Assembly: GCA_040905045.1 (NCBI GenBank)
Contig: JBBDSH010000046.1
Span: 1-39,435 of the forward strand
Direction: 5' to 3'
DNA: 39,435 nt
DNA from: JBBDSH01 sp040905045
Lineage (GTDB): Bacteria > Pseudomonadota > Gammaproteobacteria > Eutrophobiales > Eutrophobiaceae
Below the pieces are notes generated by a model. The model ran no database searches, was not told where the DNA came from, and saw nothing but the letters and a program-made list of their open reading frames with translations. The translations under genes were made by a program, and so were the position numbers. How positions within the stretch are numbered: position 1 is the first letter of the stretch; every line of letters begins with the position of its first letter. Below are positions 1 through 7,768 of this stretch, in pieces.

Positions 1-395
1 AACAGTTTGCGCTGCGCCTTGGTGGTGGCCACCTTGACGATGCGCCAGTTGCGCAGGATGTATTCATGGATTTCAGCGCGGATCCAGTGCACGGCGAAGG
101 ACACCAGTCGCACGCCCACCTCCGGGTCGAAGCGCTTGACCGCTTTCATGAGGCCGATGTTGCCCTCCTGGATAAGGTCCGCCTGCGGCAGTCCGTAACC
201 GTTGTAACCGCGCGCCACGCGCACGACGAAGCGCAGGTGCGCCATCACCAGTTCGCGGGCCGCCTCCAGGTCGTCGTCGCGGCGGAACCGTGTCGCCAGT
301 TCACGCTCGCGCTCGGCGCTGATTATGGGGATCTGATGGACGGCCTGTACATAGGCCTCCAGTGATCCGGTTGGTGTCGCCAGCTGTAGATTCAT
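1..395 (-). CDS. rpoH: RNA polymerase heat-shock sigma factor RpoH (sigma-32), partial
   Basis: N-terminal ~131 residues of sigma-32; the rest lies off the left edge. The reverse-strand translation contains the sigma-70-family region 2 signature seen in RpoH: LRFVVRVARGYNGYGLPQAD, then LIQEGNIGLMKAVKRFDPEVG, then HWIRAEIHEYILRNWRIVKV and ATTKAQRKL. It directs RNA polymerase to heat-shock promoters. Two ATGs lie near the start (401 and 395). The Shine-Dalgarno GAGGGG at 408-403 leaves only 1 nt to the first and 7 nt to the second, so I choose 395. It sits downstream of ftsY-ftsE-ftsX on the same strand, the usual gammaproteobacterial order, but with its own 119-nt leader carrying a CIRCE-like operator. 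Family identification is secure; the missing C-terminus cannot be judged. Confidence 0.95.
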   Translation of the reverse strand, partial: MNLQLATPTGSLEAYVQAVHQIPIISAERERELATRFRRDDDLEAARELVMAHLRFVVRVARGYNGYGLPQADLIQEGNIGLMKAVKRFDPEVGVRLVSFAVHWIRAEIHEYILRNWRIVKVATTKAQRKL

Positions 396-433
396 GTTCA
401 TACCCCTCAAAACCGTTGTTTTATTAATCAAGT

Positions 434-460
434 TTAGCAGTCGTATCATTAGAGTGCTAA
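434..460. promoter_or_regulatory. CIRCE-type operator (HrcA site) upstream of rpoH
   Basis: The sequence reads TTAGCAGTC, nine bases, GAGTGCTAA. The CIRCE consensus is TTAGCACTC-N9-GAGTGCTAA, so 17 of 18 half-site bases match and the spacer is exactly nine. It is centred about 50 nt before the rpoH start codon, where repressor binding could block transcription. HrcA is the known CIRCE-binding repressor of groESL/dnaK operons. Control of rpoH by HrcA here is inferred from the site alone; hrcA is not in the window. Confidence 0.85.
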
Positions 461-514
461 TCCGGTTTCTGGTTCCGTGCCACGCACGGGAAATAATCCA
501 TCAAAAACAGAGGG

Positions 515-1477
515 TTAAAAGAGGTCAAGCTCGCGAAGCTGGCGCTGTACGGCGAGCCAGGAGCCGCTGATGCCGAGCACGGCCCCGGCCAGAAGCAGCA
601 GGCCGAATTCACGCCAGTGCAGGCCGTGCAGGCGGAAATCGCTGTGGTAGAGCCCGGCCAGACGTTCAATGGGGGTGTCCAGCAGCATCAGCGCCGCTGC
701 CACCAGGATCCACGCCAGCAGGCCGCCGCCGACGCCGTGAATGAGGCCGCTGTAGAGGAACGGCCGCTGGACGAAGGCGTTGGTGGCGCCGAACAGCTTG
801 TTGACCTCGATCTCCGTGCGGCGGTTGTTGATGGTGAGGCGGATGGAGTTGCCGATAATCAGGGCCACGGCCACGGCCAGCAGCGCGGACAGGATCAGCA
901 CGCCCCGCTGCAGTATCTCCAGTATCGCCAGCAGACGCTTGATCCAGCGGCTGTCGTACTGGGCCATGTCCACCTGTTCCAGGTTGTTGAGACGATCCAG
1001 CATTGCCTCGCCGCCGGAGGCCAGGGAATCGAAACCGGGGGTGATCACCAGGACGGGAGGCAGCGGATTCTCCTCCAGGGCTTCCAGTACGTCGTCGAAG
1101 CCGGACATTTGCCGGTATTCCTGCAATGCCTCCTCACGACTGATAAAGCGGACGGATTCAACGGCCGCGTCCTCTTCAAGAGTGCCGGCCAGCGTGCGCG
1201 CCTGTTCCTCGCTGACGGAGGGTTTCAGGTACAGGGCGATGCGCACGCTGCCCTGCCATGTGTCCATGACGCGCTGGGCATTATCCAGGATTAGATAAAA
1301 CGCTGTCGGCAGGGCCAGTGAAATGCCGATGACCGCGGTGAGCAACAGGCTGCTCACCGGGCTGCGGAAAAAATCGCCGAGGCTGGAAAAGAATGCCTGA
1401 CCGTGCTGGGACAGCCAGACATTGAACATGCGGCTTAAAGAATGCCGTGAACGGCGGGATTTCGGTTTGGTGCTCAT
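515..1477 (-). CDS. ftsX: Cell division protein FtsX (ABC-like permease subunit)
   Basis: 320 residues. FtsX is the membrane partner of FtsE at the divisome; together they regulate cell-wall hydrolase activation. A basic cytoplasmic N-terminus (MSTKPKSRRSRHSLSR) is followed by a first membrane segment (around VSSLLLTAVIGISLALPTAF), a periplasmic domain of about 130 residues, and three C-terminal hydrophobic segments, the FtsX topology. The ATG at 1477-1475 overlaps the ftsE stop by ATGA, which supports this start over the longer open frame and implies translational coupling. The conserved cytoplasmic stretch NNRRTEIEVNKLFGATNAFV, typical of FtsX, is present. A 113-nt gap with the CIRCE-like site separates it from rpoH. 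Confidence 0.95.
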   Translation of the reverse strand: MSTKPKSRRSRHSLSRMFNVWLSQHGQAFFSSLGDFFRSPVSSLLLTAVIGISLALPTAFYLILDNAQRVMDTWQGSVRIALYLKPSVSEEQARTLAGTLEEDAAVESVRFISREEALQEYRQMSGFDDVLEALEENPLPPVLVITPGFDSLASGGEAMLDRLNNLEQVDMAQYDSRWIKRLLAILEILQRGVLILSALLAVAVALIIGNSIRLTINNRRTEIEVNKLFGATNAFVQRPFLYSGLIHGVGGGLLAWILVAAALMLLDTPIERLAGLYHSDFRLHGLHWREFGLLLLAGAVLGISGSWLAVQRQLRELDLF

Positions 1478-2154
1478 TCTTCCGACAGGGTCTGGCCGAT
1501 GTTGGTCAGCAGGCGGCCGTCGCGCAGGGTGATGATGCGTTTTTTCAGTTTCTGGATCATGCCCAGATCGTGGCTGGCAATGAGCACGGTGACGCCCACC
1601 TGGTTGAACTGTTTGAACAGCTGCATGCATTCCCAGGACAGGGCCGGATCCAGGTTGCCCGTGGGTTCGTCGGCCAGCAGCAGGGCCGGCCTGTGGACCA
1701 CGGCCCGGGCGATGCCGACCCGCTGTTGTTCGCCGCCGGACAGGGCGACGGGCAGCTGCTTTTCCCTGGACAAGAGGCCCACCTTGTCCAGGGCGGCGTG
1801 CACGCGCCGACGGATTTCCTGGTAACGGTAACCGGCCACCACCAGCGGCAGGGCGACATTATCAAAGACATTCCTGTCGTTGAGCAGGCGGTGATCCTGG
1901 AACATGAAGCCGATGTTGCGTCGGTACAGGGGCACGCGCCGGCCCGTGACCCGTTCCAGATTCTGGCCGTTGACGATGATCTGCCCGCGTGACTGGCGTT
2001 CGATCAGGGCGATGAGCCGCAGTAATGAGGTCTTGCCGGCACCGGAACGGCCGGTGACAAAGGCCATGGCGCCCTGCTCGATAAAAAGATTGATCCGTTT
2101 CAGCGCTTCCTGGCCGCCCGGGTATTGCATAAAGACGTCGGTAAAACGAATCAT
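1474..2154 (-). CDS. ftsE: Cell division ATP-binding protein FtsE
   Basis: 226 residues, the normal FtsE length. It is the ATPase of the FtsEX complex at the division site. Visible motifs are Walker A GRSGAGKTS (about residues 35-43), ABC signature LSGGEQQR, Walker B LLLADEPTGNLD and the switch histidine in IASHD. It overlaps ftsY upstream and ftsX downstream by 4 nt each (ATGA), so ftsY-ftsE-ftsX is a tightly coupled operon. Nothing is unusual in the sequence. Confidence 0.96.
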   Translation of the reverse strand: MIRFTDVFMQYPGGQEALKRINLFIEQGAMAFVTGRSGAGKTSLLRLIALIERQSRGQIIVNGQNLERVTGRRVPLYRRNIGFMFQDHRLLNDRNVFDNVALPLVVAGYRYQEIRRRVHAALDKVGLLSREKQLPVALSGGEQQRVGIARAVVHRPALLLADEPTGNLDPALSWECMQLFKQFNQVGVTVLIASHDLGMIQKLKKRIITLRDGRLLTNIGQTLSEE

Positions 2155-3110
2155 GATTCCGTCGTCAGCAAGGCATCGACAAACGCTTCGGCGGAGAACG
2201 GCTGCAGGTCTTCCAGCTGTTCGCCGACACCGATGAAGCGCAACGGTTTGCCGAGTTTCTCCGCCAGGGCGAAGACAATGCCGCCGCGGGCGCTGCCGTC
2301 CAGCTTGGTCAGGACCATGCCGGTGACGCCGACCGCGTCATCGAACTGCCGCGCCTGGGAAACGGCGTTCTGGCCGGTGCCGGCATCCAGTACCAGCAGG
2401 TTCTCCACGGGCAGTTCCGGATCGAATTTGGCGATGGTGCGGTGGATCTTGGTCATTTCGGCCATGAGGTTGGCCTTGTTATGCAGGCGGCCGGCCGTAT
2501 CGGCAATCAGTATGTCACAGTCGCGGGCGCGGGCGGCGGCCAGGGCGTCGTAGATGACTGCGGCGGCATCCGCGCCCTGTTGCTGGGCGATGACCGGTAC
2601 CCGGTTGCGCTCGCCCCAGGCCTGAACCTGTTCGATGGCGGCGGCCCGGAAGGTATCTCCGGCAGCGATGAGGATATCATGACCCTGATTTTTCAGAACA
2701 TGAGTCAGTTTGCCGATGGTGGTGGTCTTGCCGACGCCGTTGACGCCGATAACCAGAATGACGAAGGGTTTCTTGCCATGGATCGCCAGCGGCGCTTCAA
2801 TCCTGCTTAATTCCTGCTGCATCCGCTCGCGCAGGATGCCCATCAGGTCCGCATCGTTTTTTATCGTGCCGCTGCGTGCCGCCTGTTGCAGGGAATCGAT
2901 AATGCGTGCGGTGGATTCCATGCCCACGTCCGCCATGAGCAGGCGATCTTCTATCTCTTCCAGGGTCGCGGCGTCGATGCTCTTGCCGGCGATAAGACCG
3001 GGCATGCCGCTGAAGATCCCCGAGCGTGTTTTGGCCAGGCCCTTGCGCAGCCGTTGCCAGAGGCCGGGGCGGTCCCCGTCCGGCGCTTTGTTCTTTTTTC
3101 CAAACAACAT
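2151..3110 (-). CDS. ftsY: Signal recognition particle receptor FtsY
   Basis: 319 residues. FtsY is the membrane-associated SRP receptor GTPase that docks ribosome-SRP complexes for co-translational insertion. The SRP54 N-domain helices run to about residue 100. The G domain follows: G1 GVNGVGKTTTIGKL, G2-region DTFRAAA, G3 DTAGRLHNK, G4 TKLDG and the closing GVGEQ/DLQPF. It is short compared with E. coli FtsY (about 500 residues) because the long acidic A domain is missing; only a basic N-terminal helix (LWQRLRKGLAKTRSG) remains. It is first in the ftsYEX operon and overlaps ftsE by 4 nt. Confidence 0.96.
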   Translation of the reverse strand: MLFGKKNKAPDGDRPGLWQRLRKGLAKTRSGIFSGMPGLIAGKSIDAATLEEIEDRLLMADVGMESTARIIDSLQQAARSGTIKNDADLMGILRERMQQELSRIEAPLAIHGKKPFVILVIGVNGVGKTTTIGKLTHVLKNQGHDILIAAGDTFRAAAIEQVQAWGERNRVPVIAQQQGADAAAVIYDALAAARARDCDILIADTAGRLHNKANLMAEMTKIHRTIAKFDPELPVENLLVLDAGTGQNAVSQARQFDDAVGVTGMVLTKLDGSARGGIVFALAEKLGKPLRFIGVGEQLEDLQPFSAEAFVDALLTTES

Positions 3111-3302
3111 GCTTTCGGTTCAAGGTTTATGGCAAGATGTCGTATCCTATCATCAGAATCTGTCTCAAAGTACTGCGTGACCGCGAGCGTGGCGCTTTGG
3201 CTTCAGGGCGCGGTGTGCCTTGCCGCCACGTATTTCGGCCAGTAACAACGTCATCCCGGACCCCGATCCGGGAGCGGCTCACGGAGTATATTGAGACAGG
3301 AT

Positions 3303-3475
3303 CTAAATAAATGTTCCGAATTCTTGACCAGTTTAAAGCCGGTTTCCGCCAGGGCTGTGACAGACACGCTGTAAATACGTCCTTGTACGCTCGAGTGCCG
3401 CTATCCCTGCGGCACACGGTCTGTCACAGCCCTGGCGGAAACCGGCCTGGATACGATTTCGGAGTACGTATTTAG
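3303..3475. repeat. Palindromic MITE-like element, copy A (type 1 core)
   Basis: A 173-bp element in the spacer between ftsY and the M16 gene (3111-3546), in which I see no gene. Its ends are inverted: it opens CTAAATAAATGTTCCGAAT and closes CGATTTCGGAGTACGTATTTAG-like. Inside, a perfect 28-bp inverted repeat pairs 3338-3365 with 3419-3446. Between the arms is a core shared with copies D and E: ACGCNGTAAATACG near the left arm, a ctcga motif and a small hairpin TGCCGC-N7-GCGGCA near the right. Just upstream (3254-3273) is a separate small palindrome, TCCCGGA-N6-TCCGGGA. Confidence 0.85.
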
Positions 3476-3546
3476 CCGCTGAAGAACTGTTAAACCGCCG
3501 GCTGGTCCAAAATCAAACAAATTATTCCATTTCCCGGGAGAGCATT

Positions 3547-4932
3547 TTGAAAATTATTTTGAAGGGCCTTCTGTTGCTCATTTTCTGCCCTGTTTACGCC
3601 GCCGGCGTTCACGAGTATGAACTCGACAACGGCCTCAAGCTTCTCATCAAGGAAGACCACCGCGCTCCGGTGGTGGTGTCACAGGTCTGGTACAAGGTCG
3701 GGGCCAGTTATGAGCACGACGGCATTACCGGCGTGTCCCATGTGCTGGAGCACATGATGTTCAAGGGCACGGAGGAATACCCGGACGGTGAGTTCTCGCG
3801 CATCATTGCCGAAAACGGCGGCCGCGAGAACGCCTTTACCGGCGACGATTACACCGCCTACTTCCAGACCCTGGAAGCCTCGCGCCTGCCCATCAGTTTT
3901 CGCCTCGAGGCGGATCGCATGCGAAACCTGACCCTGTCGGAAGAGGAATTCAAAAAGGAGGTCCAGGTGGTCATGGAAGAACGGCGCATGCGCACGGAGG
4001 ACAAGCCCGGTTCCTATACGTATGAAGCGGCCATGGCGACGGCGTTTCAGACCAGCCCCTATCGCCAGCCCATCATCGGCTGGATGGCGGATCTCGAAGC
4101 CATGGAAATCGGCGATCTGGAACGCTGGTATCAACGCTGGTACGCACCCAATAACGCCGCGGTGGTGGTTGTCGGTGATGTGGATCCGGACCGGGTGCTG
4201 AGCATGGCCAAAGAACATTTCGGCGATCTTCGTCCCGAGACCGTCGAAGCGCCGCCGCACAGGCCGGAAGTGGAACAGCAGGGCATCAAACGCGTTACGG
4301 TGAAACGTTCCGCCGAGGTGGCGGAGTTGTTCATGATCTGGAAAACCCCGGTACTGAAAACCGCCTTGGCGGACGGATCGGGCACGGAGGAATGGGAGCC
4401 CTATGCGCTGGAAGTGCTGGCCGGGATCCTCAGCGGCGGCGGAAGCGCCCGCTTTGCCAGGGAACTCATCCGGGGCCGGGAGGTGGCCGCCTCGGCCAAT
4501 GCCCGGTACGGGCTTTATGATCGCCTCGACAGCGCCTTCCTTGTTAATGGCACGCCGGCACAGGGGCGCAGCGCCGCCGAACTGGAAGCCGCCATTCGCG
4601 AGCAGATTGCCGCACTGCAGGAATCGCCGGTAACACGGGAAGAGCTGGACCGGGTCAAGGCCCAGGTGATATCCAGCGATGTCTATGAGAAGGATTCGGT
4701 ATTTTATCAGGCCATGGTGCTGGGACGGCTGGAAACCGTGGGCCTGCCCTGGCGGCTGGCCGATGAATACGTGGAGCGCATCGACGCGGTGACGCCGGAA
4801 CAAATCCGGCAGGTGGCGGAAAAATATTTCAACGATGACGGACTGACTGTTGCCGAACTGGTGCCGTTGCCGCGAGACAATGCGCTGCCACGTCCACAAT
4901 CGACACAGGGAGGGGCCGGCCATGTCCATTAA
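3547..4932 (+). CDS. M16 family zinc metallopeptidase (active subunit)
   Basis: 461 residues, opening with a signal peptide (MKIILKGLLLLIFCPVYAAG), so likely periplasmic. The inverzincin motif HVLEH gives H65, E68 and H69; the distal metal-binding glutamate lies in VVMEERR (about 141-147), so this is the catalytic member. A second M16 half-domain (peptidase_M16_C) follows from about residue 190. The start codon is TTG with GGGAGAG 4 nt upstream; no better start fits the signal peptide. It overlaps the next M16 gene by 11 nt. Paired active/inactive M16 genes form heterodimers in other bacteria. The substrate is unknown. Confidence 0.93.
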   Translation: MKIILKGLLLLIFCPVYAAGVHEYELDNGLKLLIKEDHRAPVVVSQVWYKVGASYEHDGITGVSHVLEHMMFKGTEEYPDGEFSRIIAENGGRENAFTGDDYTAYFQTLEASRLPISFRLEADRMRNLTLSEEEFKKEVQVVMEERRMRTEDKPGSYTYEAAMATAFQTSPYRQPIIGWMADLEAMEIGDLERWYQRWYAPNNAAVVVVGDVDPDRVLSMAKEHFGDLRPETVEAPPHRPEVEQQGIKRVTVKRSAEVAELFMIWKTPVLKTALADGSGTEEWEPYALEVLAGILSGGGSARFARELIRGREVAASANARYGLYDRLDSAFLVNGTPAQGRSAAELEAAIREQIAALQESPVTREELDRVKAQVISSDVYEKDSVFYQAMVLGRLETVGLPWRLADEYVERIDAVTPEQIRQVAEKYFNDDGLTVAELVPLPRDNALPRPQSTQGGAGHVH

Positions 4933-6247
4933 TAAAAGAGTGTTACTCCTGGCTTTGCTGTTTTTGCCGTTGACGGCCGCGGCCGTTCCGGATATCCAGC
5001 ATTGGCAAACCGCCGCCGGCGCGCGGGTCTATTTCGTCCAGCTGAAGGAACTGCCCATCGTCGATGTGCAGGTGGCCTTCGATGCCGGCAGTGCGCGTGA
5101 TCCGAACGGCGGGGAAGGCCTGGCGATGCTGACCAACAGTCTTCTGGACGAAGGCGCCGGCGGCATGGACGCCAACGCCGTCAGTTTCGAGTTTGAACGG
5201 CTGGGCGCCCAATACAGCGCCGACGCGGGCTATGATTCCGGCTCGGTGTCGCTGCGTTCCCTGTCCGATGCGGACAAGCTGCGACCGGCCCTGGATAACC
5301 TTTCCCGGGTTCTCGGCGAACCGGATTTTCCGGAGGAGGCGCTGGCGCGGCAGAAGAAACGGCTGCTCGTTGCGATACAACGCAAGCAGCAGTCGCCCGG
5401 GGCTGTCGCCGACGATGCCTTCCAGTCCGCTGTCTACGGGGATCACCCCTATGCGTCCCCGAAGGAGGGTACGGCGGACTCCGTCCGCGATCTGCAACGC
5501 AGTGATGTGTCCGCCTTTCACGACCGCTACTACGTGGCCGCCAACGCGGTGGTCACCATCGTCGGCGATCTGGATCGCCGCCGCGCCGAGGAAGTCGCCG
5601 ACCGGATAACACAGGCCCTGGATACGGGTGCGGCGCCGGCACCCCTGCCGGAAGTGGCGGGGCTGGATGCAGCGAAGACGCTGGAGGTAGATCATCCTTC
5701 GGCGCAGACGCACATTCTGCTGGGCCAGCCCGGGATCGAGCGCGGCGATACGGATTATTTCTCCTTGTACGTCGGCAATCACGTCCTCGGCGGCAGCGGC
5801 CTGGTATCGCGGCTGTTCAAGGAAATACGCGGCGAGCGCGGTCTGGCCTACAGTACCTACAGTTACTTTTTTCCGCGCCGCCGGTCCGGACCGTTTACCG
5901 CCGCCGTGCAGACCCGGGCCGATCAGGCCGATGAAGCCCTGCGGGTCCTGCGCGACAATATCCGACGATATATTCAGGAGGGCCCGAGTGAAAAGGAACT
6001 GATGGCGGCGAAGAAGAACATCACCGGCGGTTTTCCCCTGCGCATCGACAGCAACAGCGACATCCTCGGCTATGTCGCCATGATCGGATTCTACGGGTTG
6101 CCGCTGGATTACCTGGATACATTCAAAGACAGGGTCGAGGCCGTGACCGTGGAACAGATCCGCGAGGCATTCCGGCGCCGGCTGGATCCGGATCACATGA
6201 TTACCGTCAAGGTCGGGCCTTTAAACACCGGTGATACGGAAAAGTAA
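4922..6247 (+). CDS. M16 family peptidase-like protein, inactive partner
   Basis: 441 residues starting at the ATG inside the end of the previous gene; a signal peptide (MSINKRVLLLALLFLPLTAAA) supports this start. It has the two-lobed M16 fold: an N-terminal lobe with GEGLAMLTNSLLDEGAGG where active enzymes carry HxxEH, and a C-terminal lobe with the substrate-cleft motif SRLFKEIRGERGLAYSTYS. The zinc motif is absent, so it is probably a non-catalytic subunit that completes the chamber with the upstream protein. Its 3' end overlaps rsmD by 17 nt. Confidence 0.92.
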   Translation: MSINKRVLLLALLFLPLTAAAVPDIQHWQTAAGARVYFVQLKELPIVDVQVAFDAGSARDPNGGEGLAMLTNSLLDEGAGGMDANAVSFEFERLGAQYSADAGYDSGSVSLRSLSDADKLRPALDNLSRVLGEPDFPEEALARQKKRLLVAIQRKQQSPGAVADDAFQSAVYGDHPYASPKEGTADSVRDLQRSDVSAFHDRYYVAANAVVTIVGDLDRRRAEEVADRITQALDTGAAPAPLPEVAGLDAAKTLEVDHPSAQTHILLGQPGIERGDTDYFSLYVGNHVLGGSGLVSRLFKEIRGERGLAYSTYSYFFPRRRSGPFTAAVQTRADQADEALRVLRDNIRRYIQEGPSEKELMAAKKNITGGFPLRIDSNSDILGYVAMIGFYGLPLDYLDTFKDRVEAVTVEQIREAFRRRLDPDHMITVKVGPLNTGDTEK

Positions 6248-6857
6248 ACGACGCCGTAATGAGGGGCCGCCGCAGCAGGTGCGCATCATCGGCGGACGCT
6301 GGCGCGGTCGTAAACTGAAGGTGGGGGAGGGTGAAGGGTCGCGGCCGACACCGGACCGGGTGCGCGAGACCCTGTTTAACTGGCTGCAGCCGGTAGTGGC
6401 AGGTTCCCGCTGTCTGGATCTGTTTGCCGGCAGCGGCGCCCTGGGTTTCGAGGCCCTTTCACGCGGGGCCGGTAGCGTCGTCCTGGTGGAAAGTAATCCG
6501 TCCCTTGCCGCGTTGTTGCGGGAACAGGCGGTGCGGCTTGAGGCGGAATCGGCACGGGTTGTCCATGCCGATGCACTGGCCTGGCTGAACGGCGAATCCA
6601 CGCCTTTTGATATTGTCTTTCTGGATCCGCCGTATTCGGACAACCTGCTCGGACGGGCCTGCGCCCGCCTGCTTGAAAGACGCCTGCTCGCCGACGGCGC
6701 CCTGGTCTATATGGAGAGCGGCGACACCCCGCCGGAGGACCTGCCGCAGCTGGAAAAAATCAGGCAGGGGCGCGCCGGTCAGGTACAATACCGGCTGCTG
6801 AAATTCAAAAAACTTTCCAATAATGACGAGAACAGCCATCTATCCGGGAACCTTTGA
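6231..6857 (+). CDS. rsmD: 16S rRNA (guanine(966)-N(2))-methyltransferase RsmD
   Basis: 208 residues from a GTG start inside the preceding gene. RsmD methylates G966 of 16S rRNA using SAM. Visible are the conserved N-terminal RIIGGRWRGRKL, the SAM-binding DLFAGSGALGFEALSRGA and the catalytic DPPY motif in VFLDPPYSDN, followed by YMES. The end is unusual: the last ~12 codons run 35 nt into coaD, giving a tail (KKLSNNDENSHLSGNL) unlike the usual short RsmD terminus. Close linkage to coaD is common in proteobacteria. Confidence 0.95.
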   Translation: MIRKSKRRRNEGPPQQVRIIGGRWRGRKLKVGEGEGSRPTPDRVRETLFNWLQPVVAGSRCLDLFAGSGALGFEALSRGAGSVVLVESNPSLAALLREQAVRLEAESARVVHADALAWLNGESTPFDIVFLDPPYSDNLLGRACARLLERRLLADGALVYMESGDTPPEDLPQLEKIRQGRAGQVQYRLLKFKKLSNNDENSHLSGNL

Positions 6858-7305
6858 TCCCATCACCAACGGCCATGCGGATATCGTACTGCGCGCGTCC
6901 GGGTTGTTTGACCGCGTCCTGGTCGGTGTTGCCAAAAGTACCAGTAAAACCACGGCCTTCACCATCGACGAGCGCGTCGAGATGGCGAAAAACACCCTGG
7001 CCGGAATGGATAATGTCGAGGTCTGCAGTTTCGACGGCCTGGTGACGGCGTTTGCGCGTGAGCATGGCGCCCGGTACATTGTCCGGGGCCTGCGTGCCGT
7101 ATCGGATTTTGAATACGAATTCCAGATGTCGAGCATGAACCGGCAGCTTTACGACGGGGCGGAGACGGTCTTTCTTACCCCGGCCGAACATCTCAATTAC
7201 ATTTCATCCAGCCTGGTGCGCGAAATCGCTTCCCTGGGCGGCGACGTCAGTCCCTTCGTTCACCCGGACGTCGTGCTTGCGCTTCGGGATCGCCTCGCCA
7301 GTTGA
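6823..7305 (+). CDS. coaD: Phosphopantetheine adenylyltransferase
   Basis: 160 residues, full length. CoaD converts 4'-phosphopantetheine and ATP to dephospho-CoA, the penultimate step of CoA synthesis. The nucleotidyltransferase motif is YPGTFDPITNGH (HxGH-type, here TNGH) near the N-terminus, and the ISSSLVREIASLGGDVSPFV motif is near the C-terminus. It starts within rsmD (35-nt overlap) and is followed after 34 nt by the ferredoxin gene, an arrangement frequent in Gammaproteobacteria. Confidence 0.97.
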   Translation: MTRTAIYPGTFDPITNGHADIVLRASGLFDRVLVGVAKSTSKTTAFTIDERVEMAKNTLAGMDNVEVCSFDGLVTAFAREHGARYIVRGLRAVSDFEYEFQMSSMNRQLYDGAETVFLTPAEHLNYISSSLVREIASLGGDVSPFVHPDVVLALRDRLAS

Positions 7306-7339
7306 TCCTCATGCAAGATGCGATCAGGGGTTTGATAGC

Positions 7340-7600
7340 ATGGCTTTGATGATCACCGACGAATGTATTAACTGTGATGTCTGCGCCCCGGCGTGTCCCA
7401 ACGAAGCCATTTTCGAGGGGGAAGAGTATTATCAGATCAATCCCGACCGTTGCACCGAATGCGTCGGCCATTATGATGAGCCGCAATGCGTGTCCCTGTG
7501 CCCGGTGGACTGCATTCCCCTGGATCCCGAACGCAGGGAAACCCGCGAGCAATTGCATGAAAAATATCTGCGCCTGACGGAAGCCACGGGGGATAATTAA
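7340..7600 (+). CDS. YfhL family 2[4Fe-4S] ferredoxin
   Basis: 86 residues. Two cluster-binding motifs are visible: CINCDVCAPACP (C-x2-C-x2-C-x3-C) and CTECVGHYDEPQCVSLCP, whose 8-residue insertion between the second and third cysteines is typical of the Allochromatium/YfhL type with low-potential clusters. The C-terminal helix (REQLHEKYLRLTEATG) also fits. The start MALMITDECINC matches the family; a longer frame upstream is rejected because it runs back into coaD. It is probably co-transcribed with coaD. The electron partner is unknown. Confidence 0.95.
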   Translation: MALMITDECINCDVCAPACPNEAIFEGEEYYQINPDRCTECVGHYDEPQCVSLCPVDCIPLDPERRETREQLHEKYLRLTEATGDN

Positions 7601-7630
7601 AAAAACATATAGCCGCAGAGGATTACAGCA

Positions 7631-7721
7631 GTTACAAGTTATAAGTCACAAGTTACAAGAAGGTCGCCAGCAGCAAAGGTTTAAAATTGCACTTTATACT
7701 TATGACTTATAACTTGTGACT
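7631..7721. repeat. Facing period-7 repeat arrays (AAGTTAC type) between ferredoxin and ggt
   Basis: The left array is four heptamers, gttacaa gttataa gtcacaa gttacaa (7631-7658). The right array is ttatact tatgact tataact tgtgact (7694-7721), the reverse complement type, so the two can pair in a hairpin (7628-7648 with 7703-7723, one mismatch in 21). Outer flanks extend the pairing: gccgcagagga near 7611 faces tcctctgtggc near 7735. It fills most of the 168-nt spacer, which holds no gene. Confidence 0.85.
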
Positions 7722-7768
7722 GCTGTGATCCGTGTCCTCTGTGGCAGAAATTAAGTCAACGGTGATTC

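Noticed and set aside
3303..3475. CRISPR array or tRNA in the structured intergenic repeats
   Set aside because: There are no regularly spaced direct repeats with unique spacers, and no cloverleaf or CCA end; the signal is inverted repeats with TIR-like ends.
3679..6196. Two antisense open frames of over 400 codons opposite the M16 genes
   Set aside because: The plus-strand frames have signal peptides, the HxxEH motif and family-wide similarity; the minus frames are low-complexity shadows.
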